NCBI GenBank assembly: GCA_025454875.1
Contig: JALONP010000004.1
Coordinates: 71,484 to 135,483 of the forward strand
Length of the DNA stretch: 64,000 nt
DNA from: Bacteroidia bacterium
GTDB lineage: Bacteria > Bacteroidota > Bacteroidia > UKL13-3
Direction: 5' to 3'
Shown here: positions 64,000 to 64,000 of the stretch, in pieces
Layout of the letters: each line of letters opens with the position of its first letter
Numbering within the stretch: position 1 is the first letter of the stretch
The notes under the pieces: model-generated
The model's database searches: none
The model's input: only the letters and a program-made list of their open reading frames with translations
Told to the model about the DNA's origin: nothing
Position numbers and translations under genes: made by a program

Positions 64000-64000
64000 G

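Overview
The window reads as chromosomal DNA of an AT-rich member of the Bacteroidota (Chitinophagales/Sphingobacteriales/Flavobacteriales-like; I cannot place it further). The signs are a type IX secretion (T9SS) C-terminal sorting domain, a TonB-dependent receptor with a carboxypeptidase-like N-terminal domain, a DUF2851 protein, the absence of clear Shine-Dalgarno sequences before most starts, and promoter boxes of the TAnnTTTG type (TTTG-N19/21-TAnnTTTG is complete or nearly so before tsaB, a toxin-antitoxin pair and a pspC gene). No rRNA, tRNA or CRISPR array was seen.

Layout. 1-9.5 kb: housekeeping and envelope genes (pgk, a lipoprotein, a Rieske protein, a broken T9SS-secreted protein, a metallo-beta-lactamase/rhodanese sulfur enzyme, tsaB, recJ, an NlpC/P60 peptidase). 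9.6-22.4 kb: a carotenoid region in three transcription units: marR plus a CrtD-like desaturase leftward, a TonB receptor plus crtI-crtB-unknown-idi rightward, and lycopene cyclase-crtZ-cruF leftward, with an unknown EF-hand membrane protein between. Together these predict a monocyclic, hydroxylated carotenoid of the saproxanthin type; crtE (GGPP synthase) and a ketolase are not in the window. 22.4-36 kb: marC, then a surface-polysaccharide locus (O-antigen ligase-like protein, two GT4 and several GT2 glycosyltransferases, a Wzm/Wzt-type ABC exporter, a methyltransferase, a PIG-V-like GT-C enzyme and a GtrB/DPM1-like enzyme).

36-49 kb: WYL regulator, TPR protein, beta-barrel protein, pyrF, an unknown 534-residue protein, DUF2851, PspC, a two-component system, purE and polA. 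49-60.5 kb: a small group (methyltransferase, HAD phosphatase, UbiA-type prenyltransferase, large GT-C-like membrane protein) that looks like a polyprenyl-phosphate pentose donor pathway; a toxin-antitoxin pair fused in an operon with an AhpD-like protein; gpsA; an adaptor/TolC efflux pair; a polysaccharide deacetylase and a membrane GT2. 60.4-64 kb: a GC-rich hairpin repeat, an arylsulfatase, an SDR dehydrogenase, and a 540-bp gene-poor stretch rich in hairpins and short tandem repeats that leads to a gene cut by the window end.

The most interesting points are the saproxanthin-type carotenoid set with two uncharacterised partner genes and a likely MarR operator; the UbiA/HAD/GT-C group; the promoter geometry that suggests leaderless or near-leaderless mRNAs; and four convergent gene pairs whose stop codons share a 4-bp TTAA or CTAG palindrome.
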